Origin: Alphaproteobacteria bacterium MarineAlpha3_Bin4
Lineage (GTDB): Bacteria; Pseudomonadota; Alphaproteobacteria; Rhodospirillales; Casp-alpha2
NCBI GenBank assembly: GCA_002938045.1
Contig: PTLJ01000112.1
Span: 1 to 5,582, forward strand
Direction: 5' to 3'
DNA: 5,582 bases
This document shows positions 1 through 5,582 of this stretch, in pieces. The translations under genes were made by a program, and so were the position numbers. Each line of letters starts with the position of its first letter. Position 1 is the first letter of the stretch. The notes beneath the pieces were generated by a model. That model did no database searches and was not told where the DNA came from. It saw nothing but the letters and a program-made list of their open reading frames with translations.

Positions 1-103
1 AATCCTCCTTCGATACGAAAATGGCGCGGCTGGCGGCGGCACGAACAGTTTCCAGGTGCCCGGCCGTGACCGCGCCTCGTGTTCCCTTCCGGCCTTGGCC
101 CAT
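1..103 (-). CDS. N-terminus of a divergently transcribed protein, possibly gamma-glutamyltransferase-like (partial)
   Basis: An open minus-strand frame begins with ATG at 103 and runs off the left edge after 34 codons. The segment reading RGAVTAGHLETVRAAA (residues 9-24) resembles the conserved opening of gamma-glutamyltransferase (Ntn-hydrolase) proteins, which typically read G-V/A-x-A-G-H-P-x-T-x-x-A-A before an I-L-x-x-G-G-N-A motif. The expected GGNA motif does not follow in the visible residues. Either the family guess is wrong, the protein is divergent, or a frameshift is present. An in-frame ATG at 145 would add 14 residues. It has a GGAGGG directly upstream (146-151), but that is too close to the codon to be an ideal ribosome binding site. 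Upstream in-frame stops (TGA, TAA near 181-187) bound the frame. That a gene starts here is moderately supported; its function is weakly supported. Confidence 0.4.
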   Translation of the reverse strand, partial: MGQGRKGTRGAVTAGHLETVRAAASRAIFVSKED

Positions 104-145
104 ATTGTTCTCGTTGCTTGGCACAATCGATCCCGCCAGTGTCAT

Positions 146-383
146 CCCTCCCGACGGCCGCCCTAAAGCGGTCGCGCCGGATTATCAGGAATAGGCCATG
201 CAATTGCAACGCGCCCTGCTGCCGTCGAACGGCCCGTTAATGGCTGTGAACATCGCTCCGGAAACTATTGATTCCCCTGTCTTACAATCCTGCTATATGC
301 TGATTTCAATGGGTCGACGGAGCCGCGGAATCCCCGTCTTGCTACCATCGGTTCCGGTTTGAGAGCTATCTGGGGAATGTCGG
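146..383. other. Divergent intergenic region
   Basis: This stretch lies between the minus-strand gene at the left edge and the exported-protein gene at 384, so it should hold promoters for both. For the plus strand a weak candidate is TTGATT (268-273) followed after 17-18 bases by TGCTATA (291-297). TACAAT (283-288) is a better -10 match but lacks a good -35 partner. A 54-codon frame (198-362) with AGGA at 187-190 also lies here, and I do not consider it established as a gene. I see no long inverted repeat, terminator or RNA gene. Confidence 0.5.
268..297 (+). promoter_or_regulatory. Weak sigma-70-like promoter candidate for the exported-protein gene
   Basis: TTGATT at 268-273 could be a -35 element. 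TGCTAT or GCTATA at 291-297, 17-18 bases downstream, could be the -10 element, although it matches TATAAT poorly. The surrounding DNA is more AT-rich than the rest of the window. The site lies about 90 bases upstream of the start codon at 384. Only the -35 half is convincing. Confidence 0.2.
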
Positions 384-989
384 ATGAGGATGTTTCGTAA
401 CGGCCTGCTGATGCTTGTCTTAGTGCTGCCCGCCACCAACCTTGCCTGGGCGCAGGGGCCAGAAGGGTTGATGAACGGTGTCTCCTTCAAGCCGCTACCT
501 GCCGGCTCGGTGATCCGTGTGCGGGCTCTCGACAATTCGGATTACAACCTTGTCCTGCAGGCCGATTTCGAATCGGCGCTCCGGTCCAAGGGATATACGG
601 TCTCGCAGAACGCCAGTATCATTTTCACATTCGAGACCCGAAACGAGATTGGCTCGTGGTCGACGATCGGCCGCCGTCATATCCTATCCTTGGAATCCTA
701 CGGCGGCCAAGGCGGCGGCGAAAATGCGAAGGCCAAGTTCAACGTCTATAACAGTGAGACCGGTGGTCTTTTCAACCGCGGCCGTAGCGGTACCACGATC
801 ACTACACCGAGCCGCTATCGCCTCGACGTCACAATCGACGACAGAACCAACGGCAAGCGCCTGTGGCAGGGCTGGTCGGAGGCCAAGCGGGCCGCCTCGG
901 ACGAACTGAAGCTGACCCGGCGTATGGTTCCGGTGATCGTCGACGGGCTCGGCCGGACCATTCGGCGGCGCACGTTTCCTCTCAACTGA
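384..989 (+). CDS. Exported small protein of unknown function (possibly DUF4136-like)
   Basis: The product is 201 residues. It starts with a basic segment (MRMFRN), a hydrophobic core at residues 7-16 and an AWA site ending at residue 23, which is a standard signal peptidase I signal. The mature protein would be periplasmic or outer-membrane associated. There is no lipobox cysteine. Two parts recall DUF4136-type proteins: a helix with aspartate, phenylalanine and a KGY end (residues 61-71), and a strand with LDVTIDD followed by GKRLWQGWSE (147-166). This family link is by eye and uncertain. A glycine-rich stretch lies at 106-112, and the C-terminal third is rich in arginine and lysine. GGGGA (372-376), 7 bases upstream, supports the ATG at 384. 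A second ATG at 390 is also possible. An 8-codon frame starting at 377 overlaps the start in another frame and is probably incidental. The gene stands alone, with 242 bases separating it from hisZ. Confidence 0.85.
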   Translation: MRMFRNGLLMLVLVLPATNLAWAQGPEGLMNGVSFKPLPAGSVIRVRALDNSDYNLVLQADFESALRSKGYTVSQNASIIFTFETRNEIGSWSTIGRRHILSLESYGGQGGGENAKAKFNVYNSETGGLFNRGRSGTTITTPSRYRLDVTIDDRTNGKRLWQGWSEAKRAASDELKLTRRMVPVIVDGLGRTIRRRTFPLN

Positions 990-1231
990 CCGCCCCGTTA
1001 AGTGGCGCATACCGTCGCCGCGCTGGTCTTCATGATTGCGAAGAGCGGCTCGTTTCTAATTGGCTTCATATACCAGTTCACTGTCACGGCTTGACTACAA
1101 CGACCAGAAACTTGCCCTGGCCGCAGTAATTAGGTAGGTAACGGCGGATTCCGCACCCGGGCCTGTGGGGACAAGAGCCGCCATAGCCCCGTTTTGTGCG
1201 GAAGGTGGTACCTCAACCTACGAAGTCGACC
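990..1231 (+). other. Intergenic leader upstream of hisZ
   Basis: No convincing gene is present here. TTGACT at 1091-1096 is a good -35-like hexamer, but no acceptable -10 lies 16-18 bases downstream, so the hisZ promoter is not located. A GC-rich stem (1002-1007 with 1016-1021, one G-T pair, 8-base loop) follows the stop of the preceding gene but has no T-run, so it is not a good terminator. The last 90 bases are structured and are described separately. Confidence 0.5.
1149..1203 (+). repeat. Long inverted repeat / possible RNA hairpin in the hisZ leader
   Basis: TTCCGCAC (1149-1156) is the exact reverse complement of GTGCGGAA (1196-1203). Just inside, CGGG (1158-1161) pairs with CCCG (1188-1191), leaving one unpaired base on one side and TTTT on the other. 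This gives a 12-pair interrupted stem. Competing foldings exist: GCGG (1144-1147) with CCGC (1151-1154), GGCGG (1143-1147) with CCGCC (1178-1182), and GGGG (1167-1170) with CCCC (1187-1190). The last of these is followed by GTTTT, as in a weak intrinsic terminator. Mutually exclusive stems upstream of a biosynthetic gene suggest an attenuator-like leader or an operator. The function is inferred only; the repeat itself is seen directly. Confidence 0.35.
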
Positions 1232-2407
1232 ATGAGCAATAATAGCGAAAAAGCCCTGCTGCCGGCCGGGATGTCCGACGTGTTGCCGCCTGACGCCGGT
1301 TTCGAGACGGAGAACCTAGAGCGGCTGATGGCGGCGTTTGCTACTCACGGCTACCTGCGCATCAAGCCGCCGCTGATCGAGTTCGAGGAAAGCCTACTCG
1401 CTGGCCTCGGCAAAGCGATGACGGCCCAGACCTTCCGGCTCATGGATCCGGTCTCGCAGCGCATGATGGGGGTGCGTGCCGACATGACGCCGCAGGTCGC
1501 CCGCATCGCGGCGACCCGGATGGCCGGCGCGCCGCGGCCACTAAGGCTGAGTTACGCTGGCGAAGTGTTGCGGGTCAAAGGCTCGCAGCTGCGCCCCGAA
1601 CGCCAGTTCGCACAGGTCGGTGCCGAGTTGATCGGCGCGCCAGAGGCGGCGGCGGACGTCGAGGTAATCCTGCTTGCCGCGTTGGCGCTTGCCAATCTCG
1701 GAGTCGCTGGGTTTTCCGTCGATCTCGCCATGCCGACACTGGTCCCGGCCGTGTGCAAAAGCTTCGGCATCGATCGAGTGACTGGGGGAAAACTGCGCCA
1801 GGCGCTCGAACGCAAGGACGCGGCCGGCGTCACCCAGCTAACCAACGACCTCGGCGAAGAAGCGGCTGCTGTCCTCTCAAGTATGCTGGCGGCGGCCGGT
1901 CCGGCTGAGCGAACGCTGCACGTCCTCGAAGGACTTGATCTCGGCGCCGAGGCGGCGCACGAGCGGACAACGCTAAAGATGGTGAGCGAACAGCTCGCGG
2001 CCCAGGCGCGGGATCTTAAAGTGACTATCGATCCGGTGGAAAACCGCGGCTTCGAGTACCACAGTGGTGTCACCTACACGTTTTTCGCCCGCGACGTGCG
2101 CGGTGAAATCGGCTCTGGCGGCCGCTACATGGCCGAAAACAGGACCGGCGGCGAATCGGCAACCGGTTTCACCCTATTCATGGATACCGTCCTGCGCGCC
2201 CTGCCTGCTGCTGAATTACCGGAGCGGCTGTACCTGCCGGCCGGAACCGCGGACGCTGACGGCGAGCGCCTGCGCGCCGAGGGCTGGGTCACAGTGCGCG
2301 GGCTGAGCTCCTGCGACGATGATGTCTGCGAAGCTCGGCGGATCGGTTGCGGACACTTGTTCGAAGGCAGCCAGGTTCGTGCCATCGGCTCAGAAGACGA
2401 GGTTTAG
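1232..2407 (+). CDS. hisZ: ATP phosphoribosyltransferase regulatory subunit HisZ
   Basis: HisZ is a catalytically inactive paralogue of histidyl-tRNA synthetase. It assembles with the short HisG subunit in the cytoplasm, where HisG makes phosphoribosyl-ATP in the first step of histidine synthesis. HisZ is needed for activity and for histidine feedback inhibition. The 391-residue product opens with the typical LLPAGMSDVLPPDA (9-22). Class II synthetase core segments follow: VRADMTPQVARIA (81-93), RLSYAGEVLR (105-114), RPERQFAQVGAELIG (121-135), the HisRS-like NRGFEYHSG (271-279), GSGGRY (294-299) and a motif-3-like ATGFTLFMDTVL (310-321). There is no HisRS anticodon-binding domain; a short tail with EARRIGCGH (367-375) ends the protein, as in alphaproteobacterial homologues. 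I chose the ATG at 1232, with GAAG 7 bases upstream. A GTG at 1196 would add 12 residues, but it lacks a ribosome binding site and lies inside the inverted repeat. hisG is not in the window. The purA start is 6 bases after the stop. Confidence 0.95.
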   Translation: MSNNSEKALLPAGMSDVLPPDAGFETENLERLMAAFATHGYLRIKPPLIEFEESLLAGLGKAMTAQTFRLMDPVSQRMMGVRADMTPQVARIAATRMAGAPRPLRLSYAGEVLRVKGSQLRPERQFAQVGAELIGAPEAAADVEVILLAALALANLGVAGFSVDLAMPTLVPAVCKSFGIDRVTGGKLRQALERKDAAGVTQLTNDLGEEAAAVLSSMLAAAGPAERTLHVLEGLDLGAEAAHERTTLKMVSEQLAAQARDLKVTIDPVENRGFEYHSGVTYTFFARDVRGEIGSGGRYMAENRTGGESATGFTLFMDTVLRALPAAELPERLYLPAGTADADGERLRAEGWVTVRGLSSCDDDVCEARRIGCGHLFEGSQVRAIGSEDEV

Positions 2408-2413
2408 GACTCC

Positions 2414-3706
2414 ATGGCCAACGTTGTCGTGATCGGGTCCCAATGGGGCGACGAGGGCAAGGGAAAGATCGTCGACTGGCTATCAGAGCGAGCCAGTGTC
2501 GTCGTCCGCTTCCAGGGCGGACATAACGCCGGTCACACCCTCGTCATCGATGGCGTCACCTACAAACTGAGCCTATTGCCGTCGGGCATAGTGCGTCCAG
2601 GCAAGGTATCGATGGTCGGCAATGGCGTCGTCGTCGACCCCTGGGCGCTTCTCGACGAAATGGAGATGCTGCGCGGTCAAGGCGTCGAGATCACGCCCGA
2701 AAACTTCCGCCTCTCTACCAGCGCGGCGCTGATCTTGCCGTTGCACCGAAACCTCGATCTGGTGCGCGAGAGGGCCGCCGGGCTTGGCAAGATCGGCACC
2801 ACCGGTCGCGGCATCGGCCCGGCCTACGAAGACAAGACGGCTCGGCGCGCCATCCGGGTCGGTGATCTCACTGATTTAGATGTCCTAAGCGACAAAATCG
2901 ATCGTTTGTTGTTCCATCACAACGCGCTGCTGCTTGGTATGTCCTTGGACGAGGTCTCCCGCGAAGACCTGTTCGACGACTTGGCTGAGATCGCGCCCAA
3001 GATTCTGCCCTTCGGCGCCAGCATCTGGCAGGAACTCGACGACGCACGCCGCCTGGGAAAGCGGATCTTGTTCGAGGGCGCACAGGGCACGATGCTCGAC
3101 ATCGACCACGGCACCTACCCTTATGTAACGTCGTCCAACACGGTCGCCGGCCAGGCGGCCATCGGCTCAGGTCAGGGGCCCAGCGCCATTGATTTCGTTC
3201 TCGGCATAACTAAGGCTTATACGACGCGGGTCGGCAGCGGCCCGTTCCCGACAGAGCAGGACAACGACCTCGGCCGCCAGATCAGCGAACGCGGACGCGA
3301 GTTCGGCACTGTCACGGGGCGACCCCGGCGCTGCGGTTGGTTCGACGCCGTAATCGTGCGCCAGGCGATCAAGATCAACGGCATCAACGGCATTGCGCTG
3401 ACCAAGCTCGACATTCTCGACGGCCTCGCAGAGCTCAAAGTCTGCACCGGCTATACCATCGACGGCGTGGCTGTCGACCACCTGCCAGCCTCGAGCGTCA
3501 GCCAGGCCAAGGCGGAGCCCGTCTACGAGGTCATGGACAGTTGGACCGCGAACACCCAGGGCGCGCGCTCGATGGCCGACCTTCCGGCAACGGCGGTTAA
3601 ATATATCCGCCGCATCGAAGAATTGATCGAGGCGCCGCTGGCGCTGCTATCGACTAGTCCCGAGCGCGAAGACACAATCCTGGTCAAGGATCCGTTCGCT
3701 GACTGA
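2414..3706 (+). CDS. purA: Adenylosuccinate synthetase PurA
   Basis: This cytoplasmic enzyme joins IMP and aspartate using GTP to give adenylosuccinate, the first committed step from IMP to AMP. The 430-residue length is standard for the bacterial enzyme. The GTP-binding loop and catalytic Asp13 lie in GSQWGDEGKGK (8-18). Catalytic His41 lies in GHNAGHT (36-42). IMP-binding segments include KIGTTGRGIGPAYEDK (126-141) and EGAQGTMLDIDHGTYPY (221-237). Further conserved blocks are TRVGSGPFPTE (271-281), the aspartate-loop and arginine region TVTGRPRRCGWFD (299-311), and TKLD (330-333), which contributes to guanine recognition. All key residues are present, so the enzyme should be active. The start is the ATG right after hisZ. 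AGGA (2406-2409) overlaps the hisZ stop codon and GAGG lies at 2399-2402, which suggests co-transcription and perhaps translational coupling. No clear terminator follows. Confidence 0.98.
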   Translation: MANVVVIGSQWGDEGKGKIVDWLSERASVVVRFQGGHNAGHTLVIDGVTYKLSLLPSGIVRPGKVSMVGNGVVVDPWALLDEMEMLRGQGVEITPENFRLSTSAALILPLHRNLDLVRERAAGLGKIGTTGRGIGPAYEDKTARRAIRVGDLTDLDVLSDKIDRLLFHHNALLLGMSLDEVSREDLFDDLAEIAPKILPFGASIWQELDDARRLGKRILFEGAQGTMLDIDHGTYPYVTSSNTVAGQAAIGSGQGPSAIDFVLGITKAYTTRVGSGPFPTEQDNDLGRQISERGREFGTVTGRPRRCGWFDAVIVRQAIKINGINGIALTKLDILDGLAELKVCTGYTIDGVAVDHLPASSVSQAKAEPVYEVMDSWTANTQGARSMADLPATAVKYIRRIEELIEAPLALLSTSPEREDTILVKDPFAD

Positions 3707-3760
3707 ATTGCCGTTTGCCGCGGAAATCCAGTAGTTTCAGGCCTGTTAACAATACATTTG

Positions 3761-3789
3761 TTGTTTTTCAATGCGTTAATCGCTAGAAT
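3761..3789 (+). promoter_or_regulatory. Sigma-70-type promoter candidate for the pseudokinase gene
   Basis: TTGTTT (3761-3766) and TAGAAT (3784-3789) are separated by exactly 17 bases. The -10 matches TATAAT at five of six positions, while the -35 keeps only the TTG. The region is markedly AT-rich compared with its surroundings. Transcription would start near 3796, about 60 bases before the ATG at 3859. A GAATC at 3786-3790 overlaps the -10. It fits the GANTC site methylated by CcrM in alphaproteobacteria and could tie expression to the cell cycle, although one such site by chance is not rare. This promoter would make the downstream gene independent of hisZ-purA. Confidence 0.45.
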
Positions 3790-3858
3790 CGGTTCTGAAC
3801 GAGACATCGGAGCTGGGGCCACGTGTTCTAGCCTTCTGTGTCCGTGGGAAACGAGACA

Positions 3859-5582
3859 ATGGCAGAAACGCCTTTGGAAGCCGAAGAAGCCGGTACGGTA
3901 CCTCCTGCCTACTCTGATCCGCTGATGGATGTGGGATCTTCTCCCGATCCCACTTCCGCGCCTGAGAAGAGCGGCGGCAGCGGGCCGGTTCTATTTCGAG
4001 ACCACTTCCTGATCGACATTAACCAGCCGCTACCAGAACTCGACTCGCCCTCCGCTAAGGCCTACGCAGTGGAGGATCGACGTGATCTGGGCAGCAAGTT
4101 GTTCGGCCTGATCTGTACACCTGGCCTGCCGACCCGCATTGACGCCATACGCCAACTGAAGAACAACTTTTTACCTGGCATCCTGCCAATGGTCGAATGG
4201 GACGTCGTCTATTGGCCGCCGCTCGGCGAGAGTTCCATGGTCATCGTCTACAAGGTGCCGCTGGGCGGTCGCGTGATTGAGCGTCTAGCCAAAAAACATG
4301 TCAAGATCACCGAATACGACCTGCCACGCCGAATCGTCGAACCGCTCACGCAGGGCTTGCAGATTTTCGATGACTGGCGAATTCCGCACCGTGCGATCCG
4401 GCCAAATAATGTTTTCTTCCTCGACGAGGAAATGACCGAGGTCGTTCTTGGTGATTGCGTCACCTCACCGCCCGGCTTCGACCAGCCAATCATCTATGAG
4501 CCGCTAGAGCGCGCGATGGCATCGCCGGGCGGACGTGGGCGAGGCAACATCAGTGACGATATTTTTGCCCTTGGCGCAACCTGTGTCCCGATCATGCTCG
4601 GCTACAACCCGGTCGCAACAATTAAGGAGGAGGAGCTGATCCGTTCGCGCCTGGAGCACGGCAGCTACACAACGCTCTGCGGCAACGCCCGCATTCCACT
4701 ACAGCTGATGGAGCCGCTGCACGGCATGATGCAGGACGACCCGAAACGGCGCTGGGACCTCAACGAGATCTCGCATTGGTTGTCCGGGGAAAAGGGGCCC
4801 TCGGTCAAGAAGATCTCCGACCTGACGGCCAACGCGCCTTTCACCTTCAAGGAACACGACCACTATAAACGGCGCGCGCTGGCCCGGCACTTCAACCAGC
4901 ACCCAGCCGACGCTGCCAAGGCCATCCGCGACGAGGAGTTCCGCACCTGGCTCCGCCGAGACCTCGAGGCCACCCCACTCGCCAACGCCATCAAGAGCCT
5001 GATAGATAACGCCAACCTTCATACGGACGACTACCAGGGAACCGACGACTACCTGGTTGCCTGCGTGACCATGCGCATGGATCCGAGCGCGCCGATCTGT
5101 TACAAGGGTGTTTCGTTCATGCTGGACGGCTTCGGCCCTCTGCTGGCCGTCGAAATGCTACGCAAGGGCGACGCCAGTGCGCCGCTCGAGGCCTTCAGTC
5201 ACGGTCTACACACAAACTGGTTTACCAACCAGTCGACACCACTCCCAGTGGCTTTAGATCGGCTGCAGCGGTTCCTCGCCCGGCTTAAGAGCTATCTATT
5301 GATCAAGGATCCGGGCCACGGCATCGAGCGCCTGCTTTACGAAGCGAACGAGAGCCTGCCGTGCCAGAGCACATTGGTGGCGGAGAAGTACGTAATCGAT
5401 GCGGAACGTCTTCTGCCCGCCCTCGACGAGACCGCCAACCAAGTCGAATCCGGCGTCCAGCCCATGGATCACCACATCGCTGCCTTTATTGCCGCGCGTT
5501 TCGACGAGGACATCGACCCTCATCTCAAGGCCTTAGCGTCGCCAAAACCGGATACGTCGGTCATCGGCATGCTCAGCCTGCT
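3859..5582 (+). CDS. Predicted pseudokinase with a protein-kinase-like domain and unknown C-terminal region (partial)
   Basis: The frame is open from ATG 3859 to the right edge, giving 574 complete codons with no stop. GGGAA (3846-3850), 8 bases upstream, supports this start; in-frame GTG codons at 3838 and 3844 are alternatives. Residues 1-45 are acidic, proline- and glycine-rich and probably disordered. Residues of about 46-310 follow a eukaryote-like Ser/Thr kinase fold: a hinge-like YKVPLGG (131-137), a catalytic-loop equivalent HRAIRPNNV (177-185), a DFG equivalent GDCV (198-201), an APE-like YEPLERA (213-219), an alpha-F segment SDDIFALG (232-239) and a terminal DDPKRRW (293-299). The HRD aspartate is alanine (A179), the catalytic-loop lysine is arginine (R181) and the DFG glycine is valine. 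The beta-3 region (about 83-101) shows neither a VAIK lysine nor a glycine-rich loop. Phosphotransfer is therefore unlikely; binding or scaffolding is inferred. The region after about 315 is unrecognised, largely helical in appearance, with no visible membrane segment. The target or partner is unknown. Confidence 0.88.
   Translation, partial: MAETPLEAEEAGTVPPAYSDPLMDVGSSPDPTSAPEKSGGSGPVLFRDHFLIDINQPLPELDSPSAKAYAVEDRRDLGSKLFGLICTPGLPTRIDAIRQLKNNFLPGILPMVEWDVVYWPPLGESSMVIVYKVPLGGRVIERLAKKHVKITEYDLPRRIVEPLTQGLQIFDDWRIPHRAIRPNNVFFLDEEMTEVVLGDCVTSPPGFDQPIIYEPLERAMASPGGRGRGNISDDIFALGATCVPIMLGYNPVATIKEEELIRSRLEHGSYTTLCGNARIPLQLMEPLHGMMQDDPKRRWDLNEISHWLSGEKGPSVKKISDLTANAPFTFKEHDHYKRRALARHFNQHPADAAKAIRDEEFRTWLRRDLEATPLANAIKSLIDNANLHTDDYQGTDDYLVACVTMRMDPSAPICYKGVSFMLDGFGPLLAVEMLRKGDASAPLEAFSHGLHTNWFTNQSTPLPVALDRLQRFLARLKSYLLIKDPGHGIERLLYEANESLPCQSTLVAEKYVIDAERLLPALDETANQVESGVQPMDHHIAAFIAARFDEDIDPHLKALASPKPDTSVIGMLSL

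Noticed and set aside
119..134. TTGGCAC resembling the -24 half of a sigma-54 promoter.
   Set aside because: The matching -12 TGC element is missing at the required distance.
1041..1055. Small AAGAGC...GCTCGTTT hairpin with T-rich end after the exported-protein gene.
   Set aside because: The two arms overlap too closely to form a stem longer than three pairs, so it is not a credible terminator.
1032..1129. Possible histidine leader peptide: one frame reads HIPVHCH (1067-1087) and stops at 1129, shortly before the hairpins upstream of hisZ.
   Set aside because: No ATG, GTG or TTG lies close upstream in that frame, the three histidines are not consecutive, and they sit some 55 bases before the stems. 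A separate 20-codon frame from the ATG at 1032 has no histidine codon and no ribosome binding site.
863..1129. 88-codon plus-strand frame overlapping the end of the exported-protein gene.
   Set aside because: Most of it overlaps a better-supported gene in another frame, its arginine- and glycine-rich composition is typical of out-of-frame translation, and it has no ribosome binding site.
1552..2073. 173-codon minus-strand frame inside hisZ.
   Set aside because: It is rich in serine, alanine and arginine, as expected from the antisense of a GC-rich gene, and hisZ fully explains this stretch.
3745..3760. GTTAACAAT resembling a CtrA half-site.
   Set aside because: The second TTAA expected 11 bases downstream is absent (the bases there are TTTG).
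3746..3769. Terminator-like AACAA/TTGTT stem followed by GTTTTTC after purA.
   Set aside because: The stem is only five pairs, mostly A-T, and it overlaps the promoter candidate, so it is unlikely to terminate transcription efficiently.

Overview
The window looks like chromosomal DNA from a GC-rich alphaproteobacterium, most likely Rhodospirillales-like. The base composition, the HisZ and PurA sequences, and the pairing of hisZ with purA followed by a kinase-like gene all point that way. The assignment comes from protein recognition by eye, not from a search. No mobile element, CRISPR array, tRNA or rRNA is visible. This is mainly a housekeeping region with less-described genes on each side.

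Layout. (1) Positions 1-103, or up to 145, on the minus strand carry the N-terminus of a gene that leaves the window on the left. Its first residues resemble the start of a gamma-glutamyltransferase-like protein, but the resemblance fades. (2) Positions 146-383 are a divergent intergenic region with weak promoter-like elements. (3) Positions 384-989 (+) encode a small exported protein with a clear signal peptide and a possible DUF4136-like fold. (4) Positions 990-1231 form a non-coding leader. Its 3' end can fold into a long hairpin upstream of hisZ. (5) Positions 1232-2407 (+) encode HisZ. (6) Positions 2414-3706 (+) encode PurA, whose ribosome binding site overlaps the hisZ stop codon. (7) Positions 3707-3858 hold the best sigma-70-type promoter candidate in the window. 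(8) From 3859 to the right edge (+) runs an open frame of at least 574 codons. It has a recognisable protein-kinase fold but lacks the catalytic aspartate and the ATP-binding lysine, so it is a predicted pseudokinase with an unrecognised C-terminal region.

How the genes fit together. HisZ is the regulatory partner of the short form of ATP phosphoribosyltransferase, which starts histidine synthesis by consuming ATP. The AICAR released later in that pathway re-enters purine synthesis as IMP, and PurA commits IMP to AMP. The hisZ-purA pair therefore joins two steps of one adenylate cycle. The pseudokinase has its own predicted promoter and need not belong to that operon. The most interesting object here is the pseudokinase with its uncharacterised C-terminal part.
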